The translations under genes were made by a program, and so were the position numbers. Below, one piece after another: positions 32,735 to 40,123 of a stretch of 64,000 bases of DNA. Within the stretch, counting starts at the first letter, position 1. Each line of letters starts with the position of its first letter. The stretch spans positions 1 to 64,000 of the forward strand of contig NZ_JABWTK010000006.1 of NCBI RefSeq assembly GCF_020071995.1, read 5' to 3'. The notes beneath the pieces were generated by a model, which was not told where the DNA came from, made no database searches, and saw nothing but the letters and a program-made list of their open reading frames with translations. This DNA comes from Planococcus chinensis (GTDB taxonomy: Bacteria; Bacillota; Bacilli; Bacillales_A; Planococcaceae).

Positions 32735-32789
32735 AAATCGATTTATGTAACGTTTATGATTCAACAAAAACGAGTTTGGAGGGATAAAG

Positions 32790-33113
32790 TTGCAGCCCAT
32801 ATTTTTAGGAATCATCCTATTTTCATTGCTTATCTCTTCTCTAATAAGTTATGTGATGGTAAAAACAAAAGCAAACAGATGGACAAAGATTTTGTTGGCC
32901 TTTAGTGTAAATGCACTTATTCTTTCGCTAGCTTCAGCCTATCTTTACAAACTGGATATTCAAACTTTTCATAAACAGACAGTGGGCTTGTTTGATTCGC
33001 TAGGTATAGGGACATTGCTATTTTTCATTCCAATGAACACGTTCATAAATATTCTTGTTATAGAGTTCTTCAAAAATAAAAGAAATTATTTAGTAGGTGA
33101 GCGATCAAACTGA
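32790..33113 (+). CDS. Three-helix membrane protein, 107 aa
   Basis: Starts at TTG 32790 behind TTTGGAGGGATAAAG. Three hydrophobic segments are visible (PIFLGIILFSLLISSLISYV, ILLAFSVNALILSLASAYLY and GTLLFFIPMNTFINILVIEFF), with a basic C-terminus. No family recognised. A fragment similar to a palindrome half (GAAAGTTACATT) follows its stop. Confidence 0.65.
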   Translation: MQPIFLGIILFSLLISSLISYVMVKTKANRWTKILLAFSVNALILSLASAYLYKLDIQTFHKQTVGLFDSLGIGTLLFFIPMNTFINILVIEFFKNKRNYLVGERSN

Positions 33114-33211
33114 AAGTTACATTGTAGTTAAATTCGAAGAATTACAAGGGAAAGTGAATTTACGAAATAGATTGATGCATTCGAAAGACTACTCTATCAG
33201 GTCTTGAAACG

Positions 33212-33250
33212 GAGGAAGAGAGGGACACCGAATTCCACTCTTCCTCTTTT
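33212..33250 (+). terminator. Terminator
   Basis: GAGGAAGAGAGGGA / TTCCACTCTTCCTC hairpin followed by T4. Confidence 0.75.
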
Positions 33251-33295
33251 AGCTTTCAAAAAAATGTTAATCAAAATATTTCTTTCAATTAAATA

Positions 33296-33910
33296 ATGAA
33301 ACTATTTTTGGAAATCCTGCGTCTATGGGGTGTTCAGGAAAGGGCGGTGCGTTCTGTGTCGAGGGACTTTGCAGAAAAAAGGTTAAATGAAGAACAACTG
33401 AAGCAAGTTATGAATCTGTACGGAGAATACTTGATCCGTTTAGCTTTTTTATATGTAAAAGACTGGGCTGTCGCTGAAGACATCGTGCAGGAAGTCTTTC
33501 TCGCTTATTACCAGAAATCGAGTCAATTTGAAGCACGTTCCTCCCTTAAAACCTACCTTTCTAAAATAGCCATCAACAAATGCCACGATCACCTCAGGAG
33601 TTGGAAAAACAAACGCTCCTTTTTAACAGAGTCCATAGGCCATTTGGTTTCCCAAAGCCAAACACCTGAAGAATCATTTGATCAACAATCGGCGCAAACT
33701 GTTCTAATGGCTAAGGTATTGGAATTGCCAATCAAATACCGGGAAGCTGTCCTGCTCTACTATTACCAGGAATTCACCACAAAGGAAATCAGCCACTTGT
33801 TGGGTTGTTCGGAAAATACCATAAAAACGCGGTTGAGAAGAGCGAAGGATCTGTTGAAGGACAAGGTGGATTCAAGAGAATGGGAGGGGCTGCTAGATGA
33901 ACAGATTTAA
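33296..33910 (+). CDS. ECF-type RNA polymerase sigma factor
   Basis: A protein of up to 204 aa with sigma region 2 (LAFLYVKDWAVAEDIVQEVFLAYYQKSSQF, with the -10 binding helix) and region 4 (LPIKYREAVLLYYYQEFTTKEISHLLGCSENTIKTRLRRAKDLL). It directs transcription of a small regulon when its anti-sigma partner is relieved. ATG 33296 has no ribosome site; GTG 33356 behind AAAGGG is an alternative that removes 20 unusual residues. It overlaps the anti-sigma gene by 14 nt. Confidence 0.9.
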   Translation: MKLFLEILRLWGVQERAVRSVSRDFAEKRLNEEQLKQVMNLYGEYLIRLAFLYVKDWAVAEDIVQEVFLAYYQKSSQFEARSSLKTYLSKIAINKCHDHLRSWKNKRSFLTESIGHLVSQSQTPEESFDQQSAQTVLMAKVLELPIKYREAVLLYYYQEFTTKEISHLLGCSENTIKTRLRRAKDLLKDKVDSREWEGLLDEQI

Positions 33911-34853
33911 GCGGGATATGGATAAGTTTATCGGAGAAAGCCCCCATTTCAATGAAGCTTTGAAAGAGAAAATCCTATTGAGAATAAATGAAGAGAACAG
34001 ACCGGGAAAGTTAATTGGAAGAAGATTCAGGACTTTAAAAGTTGCCGCTATTTTTACCGTTCTTTTAGCGTTTGTCGTGTCCTTTCTCGTTGCTGCCCTT
34101 AACGAAACAGGAGAAGAGCTGCAGACCTCATTTTTAGGACAAGGGACAGTGCCTGTTAAAAATTTCGCGGATGAAAGCGAGAACTGGAAAGTAACCTATA
34201 GCCAAAATGTTCTGGATGAAGGCGTTCGGTCAGCGTTTTTAACCGTCGAATATATAGGGGAAGCATCGAAGCCGAAAGAAGCCTCATATCAGTTTTTCTA
34301 TAAAAAGGATCAAGAATCGTTTAGAGGTTCTCTTACATTGAACGAAGACGGCAGTTACGCCAATGTTGATTTTGGAACGTGCAAAACCTGTATCCTTTAT
34401 GCGGATGAGGAGGTACTCTCAGGAACAATCGAGTGGGAAGGCCAACAGGAAAACCTGATGCTGAAAAAAACCGATAAATCCAAATGGCAGGAAAGCCCTT
34501 TGTTTGAATCAGGACCTTATACCATGATTGGTGTAGAGGGAAGGACGGGTTTTATTTACGATGGCAGTGAAGCGTCTCGTTTCTATGAAAATAAGACACA
34601 AAAGTACATGTGGCATTTTTGGGGAAGCCAAGCAGAGTTGACTGGTACGTTCAAAGTAGTGGGCGTGCATGAGAACAGCATTGAGGAAATTGTAGTGGTT
34701 CCGGAAATGGATTCGCGCCCTAGCCCGAATAACGGAGCGGACCACCACATACCCACGTCGATGGAATTGCCTGAAAAGGGGATGTGGAAGCTAACAGCCG
34801 TTTTCAATGATAAAGCCATCGGCACGTTATATGTTGAAGTGCATGAGAAGTAA
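33897..34853 (+). CDS. Membrane-anchored anti-sigma factor with DUF4871-like domain
   Basis: A 318-aa protein: cytoplasmic N-terminus (about 1-50, sigma-binding by analogy), one transmembrane helix (LKVAAIFTVLLAFVVSFLVAALN), and an extracellular domain. The C-terminal part has PLFESGPYTMIGVEGRTGFIYDG, KYMWHFWG and DHHIPTSMELPEKGMWKL, the DUF4871 pattern. A CKTC pair in the middle domain could be a thiol switch. The overlap with the sigma gene indicates coupled translation and a sigma/anti-sigma pair. Confidence 0.85.
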   Translation: MNRFKRDMDKFIGESPHFNEALKEKILLRINEENRPGKLIGRRFRTLKVAAIFTVLLAFVVSFLVAALNETGEELQTSFLGQGTVPVKNFADESENWKVTYSQNVLDEGVRSAFLTVEYIGEASKPKEASYQFFYKKDQESFRGSLTLNEDGSYANVDFGTCKTCILYADEEVLSGTIEWEGQQENLMLKKTDKSKWQESPLFESGPYTMIGVEGRTGFIYDGSEASRFYENKTQKYMWHFWGSQAELTGTFKVVGVHENSIEEIVVVPEMDSRPSPNNGADHHIPTSMELPEKGMWKLTAVFNDKAIGTLYVEVHEK

Positions 34854-34925
34854 TTTGAACAGCAATGATATCTCCATGAATGCAGTAAAATTAAATGAAT
34901 GAACACAACATATTAAGGGACTATA

Positions 34926-34964
34926 AAAAGACAGGAAATTCTTCGTGAATTTCCTGTCTTTTTA
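34926..34964 (+). terminator. Terminator of the sigma/anti-sigma operon
   Basis: AAAGACAGGAAATTC / GAATTTCCTGTCTTT hairpin followed by T. The rest of 34854-35159 holds nothing else that I can identify apart from an AT-rich leader. Confidence 0.92.
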
Positions 34965-35159
34965 ATTGGTTAAAGTCCGCTTTTATAGAAGAATCCTTTT
35001 ATCCAGGTTTTCTTTGGAAACTTGTGTAAATTTATAGCGTTATTAAAGGAGAGACAAATTTTCACTTTTATAAATTTGATCCAAAAGAAAGGTTTGATTA
35101 AACCTTTTAATCTATTAATAAATCTTTTTCATAACTAACAATAGAATGGAGGCTAAATT

Positions 35160-35444
35160 ATGTGGTTCATATTCGGACTTATTGCAATAGCAGCCACTTG
35201 TTTAAATCTTTATCTGTATGCAGCAGGTAAAGATTACAAATTGGCAATGGCAATGGGCCTATCGTTTACAGCGCTGACGCTTGTTGCAGATTACAGTATG
35301 GTGTCTTCTTGGGTCCAGGCAGAAGACTGGGGGGCCTTATTGGATGTAGTGCCTATCATGGCAACAGCGTTATGGGTTTTGACTATCATCTCGATCTTGT
35401 TGAATATAGCTCCTGTCCTTTTAGAGAAGATTAATAAAAAATAA
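35160..35444 (+). CDS. Three-helix membrane protein, 94 aa
   Basis: Hydrophobic segments at about residues 3-22, 29-50 and 62-88, with a short acidic loop (VQAEDWGA). No family recognised. ATGGAGG lies before the ATG. A related-looking small membrane gene follows 140 nt downstream. Confidence 0.7.
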   Translation: MWFIFGLIAIAATCLNLYLYAAGKDYKLAMAMGLSFTALTLVADYSMVSSWVQAEDWGALLDVVPIMATALWVLTIISILLNIAPVLLEKINKK

Positions 35445-35584
35445 TTTCTTGTTGTTGCATAAAAATAGAGAGAGTTTATGCAATGATTTGTCTTTTTTAT
35501 CAATTTTAATGTTCCACCATCCCGTCTAAATTAAATAACAATAGCTAAATCGGAATTACACTATAACCAATAAGGAGTTGCATT

Positions 35585-35893
35585 ATGGCAAATTTAATTT
35601 TGGCATGCTTCCTAATAGTTTTGATCTCCCTTAATGTTCTTTTTTTCAACTTGTCTAAAAAAGAACAACTAAGTCTGATGGTCTCAGGCCTTATTTTGAT
35701 AGGGCTTGCTCCTTTAGTAAACTTTACAATGAGAGGGTTATTTCTTTATTTTTATGACTGGAGTTCTGGAGGGACGGGGGAAGGAGCCGGATATGGTGGA
35801 GCAATCCTGGCGTTAGTAACATTTGTAAATGGCCTTTTCCTCTTAGTGCTTGGCTTCAACAAATGGCTATTTACAATTATCAAAAAAAATTGA
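35585..35893 (+). CDS. Three-helix membrane protein, 102 aa
   Basis: Three hydrophobic segments (ANLILACFLIVLISLNVLFF, LMVSGLILIGLAPLVNF and GGAILALVTFVNGLFLLVLGF) and a glycine-rich loop (SSGGTGEGAGYG). No family recognised. TAAGGAGTTGCATT sets the start. Its stop codon is the first base triplet of a perfect 23-bp inverted repeat. Confidence 0.7.
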   Translation: MANLILACFLIVLISLNVLFFNLSKKEQLSLMVSGLILIGLAPLVNFTMRGLFLYFYDWSSGGTGEGAGYGGAILALVTFVNGLFLLVLGFNKWLFTIIKKN

Positions 35894-35940
35894 GATACAA
35901 ATAAAGCAGAGAATTTTTTCTCTGCTTTATTTGTATCTCA
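35891..35940. repeat. Perfect 23-bp inverted repeat
   Basis: Arms 35891-35913 and 35918-35940 are exact complements around TTTT. No T tract follows, so it is unusually long for a terminator. The remaining 35941-36193 has no visible gene. Confidence 0.9.
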
Positions 35941-36193
35941 GTAGAAGTCCTATGCCACGCTGCCGGCGCGTTTCGCCTTCGTTTTTCACCGCTAACTTTT
36001 AGGGGATACCTTCGCATTATAGAGGGGTGTTTTTCTTCGATTATCGCAAGAGAAAAACGATATACGTAATATGCTACAATACGGGGAAAGGCAAACTTTA
36101 AAGTGCAATAAAGCTTGAAATACAATCCGGAGCTTTGCAGATTCCGTCAAGGACATAGTTTGAAACAGTGTTTTACTAAAGGAGCTGTCGATA

Positions 36194-36862
36194 ATGGTTA
36201 ACAAAAGAGAAACAGAAAGAAAACGCTCTTCAAAAGCAGAAGACATTCTACTTCAAATCAATAGCAAAACGAAGCTTGGCGACTTGCGAAAAATTGCGAA
36301 GGGCATTAAAAAAGACCACGAACTCGCTATGGAACTTTGGGCAAGCGAAGAATTTCTGCCCAGATTATTAGCCATCTTAATCATGGACAAAAAACTCCTT
36401 TCACAAGATGTTCTAAATCAGCTTGATCAAGATATGCTGACGCACACTTTTGAAGAGCGAAATAACTTGATGGATTGGTTAATGGCTAATCAGCTTATGA
36501 AAGATCAGAAAAACATTGCCTTGATGGAGTCCTGGAAGAATAGCCCTTCTGCTCTCCAAAGGCGGGCTTTCTGGTATTACCAGGGCCGATTGAGATGGAC
36601 TGGGCAAACGCCGCCTGACAACACCGCAGACTTGCTGGCTGAAATAGAAGCGAATCTTGCGCAGGAAGACCCGGAAGTTCAATGGGCTATGAATTTAACT
36701 GCAGGCTGGATCGGCGTTTATGATGAAAAATATCGTGCACGCTGTATGGGAATCGGGAAGAAAACAGGTCTATACAAAGATGAAATGGTATCAAAAGGAT
36801 GTACGCCCAACTATTTGCCCGAGTTCATTGCGATCGAAGTTAACAAGCGAAGTAATAATTAG
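36194..36862 (+). CDS. DNA alkylation repair (AlkD-type) HEAT protein
   Basis: A 222-aa alpha-helical protein of the DNA_alkylation (AlkC/AlkD-like) family. The C-terminal half matches the group well (WAMNLTAGWIGVYDEKYRARCMGIGKKTGLYKDE and SKGCTPNYLPEFI). AlkD proteins remove N3- and N7-alkylated bases with a HEAT superhelix; whether this shorter homologue is an active glycosylase is not certain. AAAGGAGCTGTCGATA precedes the ATG. The lysine/glutamate-rich N-terminus is predicted to be flexible. Confidence 0.82.
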   Translation: MVNKRETERKRSSKAEDILLQINSKTKLGDLRKIAKGIKKDHELAMELWASEEFLPRLLAILIMDKKLLSQDVLNQLDQDMLTHTFEERNNLMDWLMANQLMKDQKNIALMESWKNSPSALQRRAFWYYQGRLRWTGQTPPDNTADLLAEIEANLAQEDPEVQWAMNLTAGWIGVYDEKYRARCMGIGKKTGLYKDEMVSKGCTPNYLPEFIAIEVNKRSNN

Positions 36863-36945
36863 TTGTCCCTGAAAAGTTTAGGACAAAGAAAAATTATACT
36901 TCTCCTCATTCTATCTCTTAGATGTAAAAGAATAAGGGAAATGAA

Positions 36946-36979
36946 AAATGGAAACTTGTAGAAAAACAAGTTTCCATTT
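36946..36979 (-). terminator. Terminator of the isochorismatase gene
   Basis: AAATGGAAACTTGT / ACAAGTTTCCATTT hairpin with a T-rich tail on the minus strand. Confidence 0.8.
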
Positions 36980-36997
36980 ATATTGAATTCAACCTGT

Positions 36998-37561
36998 TTA
37001 TAGGATTACCGCTTTCTGTTGCAAATAATCCTCGGTTGATGTTACTTCAGCGTACATGCCTTGAAGTGCACCGACAAACGCATAATGGACCTGTTCTGCG
37101 GACACGACTTTGTCCCGGTAAGTCAACTCGCGAGTCGCACAGGCATCTTCGATCAATGTTGTTTCATAGCCCAAATCTGCAGCAGCACGCACGGTTGCAT
37201 CGATGCACATATGTGTCATCATCCCCACAACTACGAGTTTGGTTATCCCTTTTTCTTTTAATTGGCTTTCCAAATTTGTTTGTAGAAAGCTGTTCGCGAA
37301 ATGTTTAGTGATGATGCTTTCGTGTTCGATAGGATGAACCGCTTCATGTATTTCAGCGCCTTCTGTATCAGGAAGAAAGAAGCCCATTGCAGGGTCGCTT
37401 GCTACGTGCTGAACATGGAAAATGTTTTCTTTCTGATTTTTTCTGAACCAATCAAGAATTTTCGCTGCATTGGCAGCTGCACTTTCAGGATTGCTTAATT
37501 CCATCTTGCCATTTGGAAAATAGTCTTTTTGAATATCGACAATAATCAAAGCTGTACTCAT
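36998..37561 (-). CDS. Isochorismatase-family cysteine hydrolase
   Basis: A 187-aa enzyme with the triad D9 (IIVDIQKDYFP), K86 (IITKHFANSF) and C119 (GMMTHMCIDATVRAA). It probably hydrolyses a small amide or enol-ether, as nicotinamidase and ureidoacrylate hydrolases do; the exact substrate is unclear. It is divergent from an Lrp-type regulator 118 nt away, which may control it. It is distinct from the pncA gene at 1.8 kb. Confidence 0.88.
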   Translation of the reverse strand: MSTALIIVDIQKDYFPNGKMELSNPESAAANAAKILDWFRKNQKENIFHVQHVASDPAMGFFLPDTEGAEIHEAVHPIEHESIITKHFANSFLQTNLESQLKEKGITKLVVVGMMTHMCIDATVRAAADLGYETTLIEDACATRELTYRDKVVSAEQVHYAFVGALQGMYAEVTSTEDYLQQKAVIL

Positions 37562-37679
37562 TTTTCCACCTCATTTATAATTTTTCCTACACGTTCATGA
37601 TATACAGCTTCCACATAATTAGCGATAGGCTGATGAAGCGTTTTTGCGTCATATCATTTCATCATGAAAGGAATCAACT

Positions 37680-38123
37680 ATGGAACTAAACAATATTGAT
37701 TTTCAGATACTCCGCTTGCTGTCGGAAAATTCCCGTATCCAATGGAAAGACTTAGGCGAACAAATCCACATGACGGGACAGGCAGTAGGGAATCGCATCA
37801 AGAAACTGGAAGACAACGGCGTCATTCAAGCCTACTCTTTGATAGTCGACGATTTGAAGTTAGGGTTTTCGTATACGGCATTTGCCATCATTTACATGAA
37901 AACAACCAATCACGAGCAGTTCATCAATTTTTTAGATGAGCGGCAAGAGGTGATTGAAGCGCACCGCGTGTCGGGAGAAGGCTGCTATCACCTAAAAATA
38001 AAAGTGGCTTCCCAAGAGCAGTTAAACCTTTTCTTGAATGCGATTCTGGATTACGGCAATTATACCTTGTACCTTTCTATAAAAGAAATTAAACAACGGC
38101 GTTCGTTAATCGACAACGTATGA
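37680..38123 (+). CDS. Lrp/AsnC-family transcriptional regulator
   Basis: A 147-aa regulator: N-terminal winged helix (NIDFQILRLLSENSRIQWKDLGEQI, recognition helix MTGQAVGNRIKKLEDNGVIQAY) and a C-terminal RAM/AsnC ligand domain (FAIIYMKTT, HRVSGEGCYHLKIKVAS). Members respond to amino acids or related metabolites. The divergent isochorismatase is the natural target candidate. AAGGAATCAACT precedes the ATG. Confidence 0.9.
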   Translation: MELNNIDFQILRLLSENSRIQWKDLGEQIHMTGQAVGNRIKKLEDNGVIQAYSLIVDDLKLGFSYTAFAIIYMKTTNHEQFINFLDERQEVIEAHRVSGEGCYHLKIKVASQEQLNLFLNAILDYGNYTLYLSIKEIKQRRSLIDNV

Positions 38124-38177
38124 TTCACTGGTTTTCATTTCGCCGTTATTACGAAGCTTGATTTATACCGCTGGAAA

Positions 38178-38223
38178 TTCCCATTCTTAATAGGGCATCC
38201 AGTTGTCCTTTTAAGAATGGGAA
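38178..38223 (+). terminator. Hairpin after the Lrp-type gene
   Basis: TTCCCATTCTTAA / TTAAGAATGGGAA arms with a 20-nt loop, then AAAATA; a weak terminator or processing structure. Confidence 0.5.
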
Positions 38224-38259
38224 AATAAGTTCAACAAGATGAAAGAGGTGAACCGAACT

Positions 38260-38820
38260 ATGGGCGGATGTCTATGGCCGCAAAGCAGTGAACTCATGCA
38301 AGCGTATCATGATGAGGAATGGTGCAGACCCAGTAGGGACGACCGGTATATTTTCGAAATGTTAACCTTGGAAGGTGCACAAGCCGGTTTGTCTTGGAGT
38401 ATTGTTTTAGCAAAGCGCAAAGCTTATCAAACTGCTTTTCATCATTTTGACATCGGGTTCTGCGCTGGATTGAGTGGTACAGATTTAGAAGCGATAAAAG
38501 AGAATTATCAAGTCATCAAGCATTTTTCAAAGCTTCAATCGATTCGCACCAACGCGGAGGCAGTATTGAAGATTCAAAACGAATACGGGAGTTTTGCAGA
38601 TTTCTTATGGCGTTTTGTCGATCATAAACCGATTGTAAATAGTTGGGAGACAGATGCGCAGATGCCTGCGCAATCTCCTTTATCCCTCCAGATCAGTAAA
38701 GAACTTAAGAAGAGAGGCTTTAAGTTTGTAGGACCGGTTACCACTTATTCCTTTCTACAGGCCATCGGTATTATAGATGATCATATTAAAACCTGTCAGT
38801 TTCATACTTCAAATAAATAG
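38260..38820 (+). CDS. tag: DNA-3-methyladenine glycosylase I
   Basis: A 186-aa base-excision repair enzyme that removes 3-methyladenine. The family signature is present: YHDEEWCRPSRDDRYIFEMLTLEGAQAGLSW, with the aromatic base pocket, and the zinc ligands C4 (MGGC), H17-region, and the HxxxC pair in IIDDHIKTCQFH at the C-terminus. GAGGTG nine nt upstream favours ATG 38260 over ATG 38239. With the AlkD-like gene at 36.2 kb it gives two alkylation-repair genes within 3 kb. Confidence 0.9.
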   Translation: MGGCLWPQSSELMQAYHDEEWCRPSRDDRYIFEMLTLEGAQAGLSWSIVLAKRKAYQTAFHHFDIGFCAGLSGTDLEAIKENYQVIKHFSKLQSIRTNAEAVLKIQNEYGSFADFLWRFVDHKPIVNSWETDAQMPAQSPLSLQISKELKKRGFKFVGPVTTYSFLQAIGIIDDHIKTCQFHTSNK

Positions 38821-39260
38821 CCAGGAAAGAAATTTAATATGGAGCTTAAATTTACAACCGATGGATCCGCAGCAAAGGAATCCAGCGTTTCTTTAACTCA
38901 AGTTTATGAACAAGTAGAGCAAAGTGAATTACAATAATCGGAACATACTTTTTCTTAGTTCCATCACTTTTCTAAAGAAAAAGGCGTCAGCAATGAAATT
39001 GATCCATATTCAGTGAAGGGCATCCTGCAAAGCAGTTGTCGCCCTTTTTTGCATTTAAAATAATTTCTGGTAATGGTTTAACGTTATCATCGAGTAGCTG
39101 TATGACGGGGGTAGATCTACCTAAATTCTGTTTCATTGCCTTGTCGTCTGTCTTTTCACCAAATTAAAAGCAGTCCATCCAGTTGAAAATCCAAAAAGGC
39201 AGCAATTTTTTCAGAAAAATTCTTAATCCCTTTACATACTTTAGGGGGGTATAGTATATT
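38821..39260. other. Intergenic region with one doubtful ORF and a terminator
   Basis: A 32-codon ORF (38839-38937, starts MELKFTTDGSAAKESS) has only a weak ribosome site and no recognisable family. A hairpin AAGGGC ... GCCCTTTTTT (about 39016-39052) could terminate transcription. The right end holds the first CsoR/CstR-type site. Confidence 0.4.
39231..39260 (+). promoter_or_regulatory. Promoter with CsoR/CstR-type site
   Basis: TTTACA (39231-39236) and TATATT (39255-39260) are 18 nt apart. Between and over them lies ATACTTTAGGGGGGTATAGT (39236-39255), an imperfect version of the ATACCCC-GGGGTAT operators found at 52-56 kb. Confidence 0.55.
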
Positions 39261-39440
39261 GTTTTTGAGAAGTTGCTGGATTACCTGAAAGTAAAGGGAA
39301 GTTCCGCAGCGGAGATCGTCAAAATCATGGCGGTGCAATTTTTTGCACTTGTATATACCCTGTGCGTGTATAAGACAGTTTGAAATTATTGCTGCTTTGA
39401 AAATTTGCAGAAATAAATCATGGAAGAGAGGGAAATGCAG

Positions 39441-39893
39441 ATGGAAAAACAGGGGAAAATGAAATTTGCCGTTAATGGCGGCATCGGATTCGGTGCCAAA
39501 CTTAACGCCAAACAGCTGATGGCTATTTCAAAATATATGGAAGAGGATGAGGAGCTGGAGCTAACGACTTTCCAGCAGCTTTACGTTGAAGTTTCCGCAG
39601 ATAAACAGGAAGAAGTCATCGAAGAATTTACAAAGGTCGGACTTGCCTGTTATCCGGGCGGCAATTATGTCAAAAGTTTAAGGACCTGCAATTTCTGTGA
39701 AGGGGAAGAAGCGGAAGGAATGCCGGTGGCAAAAGAGTTGAATCGCCGCATTGCCGGAAAGCCAGTCCCCGTAACGTTAAAGGCGGCTTATACGGGCTGT
39801 GCGGTCGGATGCGGCGAACCGATGCTGAGCGATATCGGGGTTATGAAAAATCGGGACCGCTTTCCTGTCGCTCATATTTGTCCGTACGCCTGA
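39441..39893 (+). CDS. Truncated nitrite/sulfite reductase-like protein
   Basis: A 150-aa protein of the siroheme/Fe-S reductase half-domain type: MKFAVNGGIGFGAKLNAKQL, then cysteine motifs RTCNFCEGEE and GCAVGCGEPM that would hold the [4Fe-4S] cluster. Relatives continue well beyond the NRDRF segment; here the frame switches to PVAHICPYA and stops, so the C-terminal part is lost. It may still bind a cluster, but activity is doubtful. GAGGGAAATGCAG supports ATG 39441. Confidence 0.6.
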   Translation: MEKQGKMKFAVNGGIGFGAKLNAKQLMAISKYMEEDEELELTTFQQLYVEVSADKQEEVIEEFTKVGLACYPGGNYVKSLRTCNFCEGEEAEGMPVAKELNRRIAGKPVPVTLKAAYTGCAVGCGEPMLSDIGVMKNRDRFPVAHICPYA

Positions 39894-39962
39894 ATTGGCA
39901 CAAATTCTTGCAGAGGAATAAATGCCATAGTGGCCAAATAGAAGAGGGGGGAGAATAAGTAG

Positions 39963-40052
39963 TATACGTCCAATAGATATATTGACTATGAGGAAGTAAA
40001 CCTTAGGAGGAATAAGGAAATAATCGAAGAAAAAGGATACAGTGTCGTTTAA
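39963..40052 (+). pseudogene. Glutaredoxin-like remnant
   Basis: 29 codons read YTSNRYIDYEEVNLRRN and then KEIIEEKGYSVV before a stop, matching the start and middle of glutaredoxins with the CPYC active-site segment missing. An in-frame TAG directly precedes it, although an AGAGGGGGGAG ribosome-like box remains upstream. It is a decayed copy of a thiol-redox gene. Confidence 0.45.
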
Positions 40053-40086
40053 GAGTGCTGAACAGTACTTTTTATTTTTAAGAAAA

Positions 40087-40106
40087 ATATACCCCTAGGC
40101 TGTATT
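40087..40106 (+). promoter_or_regulatory. CsoR/CstR-type operator before copB
   Basis: ATATACCCCTAGGCTGTATT is one half-site match and one degenerate half of the ATACCCC-GGGGTAT operator, 18 nt before the copB start. Confidence 0.6.
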
Positions 40107-40123
40107 TAGAGGAGGCGTTAGAT

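Noticed and set aside
38839-38937. 32-codon ORF after tag
   Set aside because: Weak ribosome site and low-complexity composition; mentioned only as part of the intergenic region.
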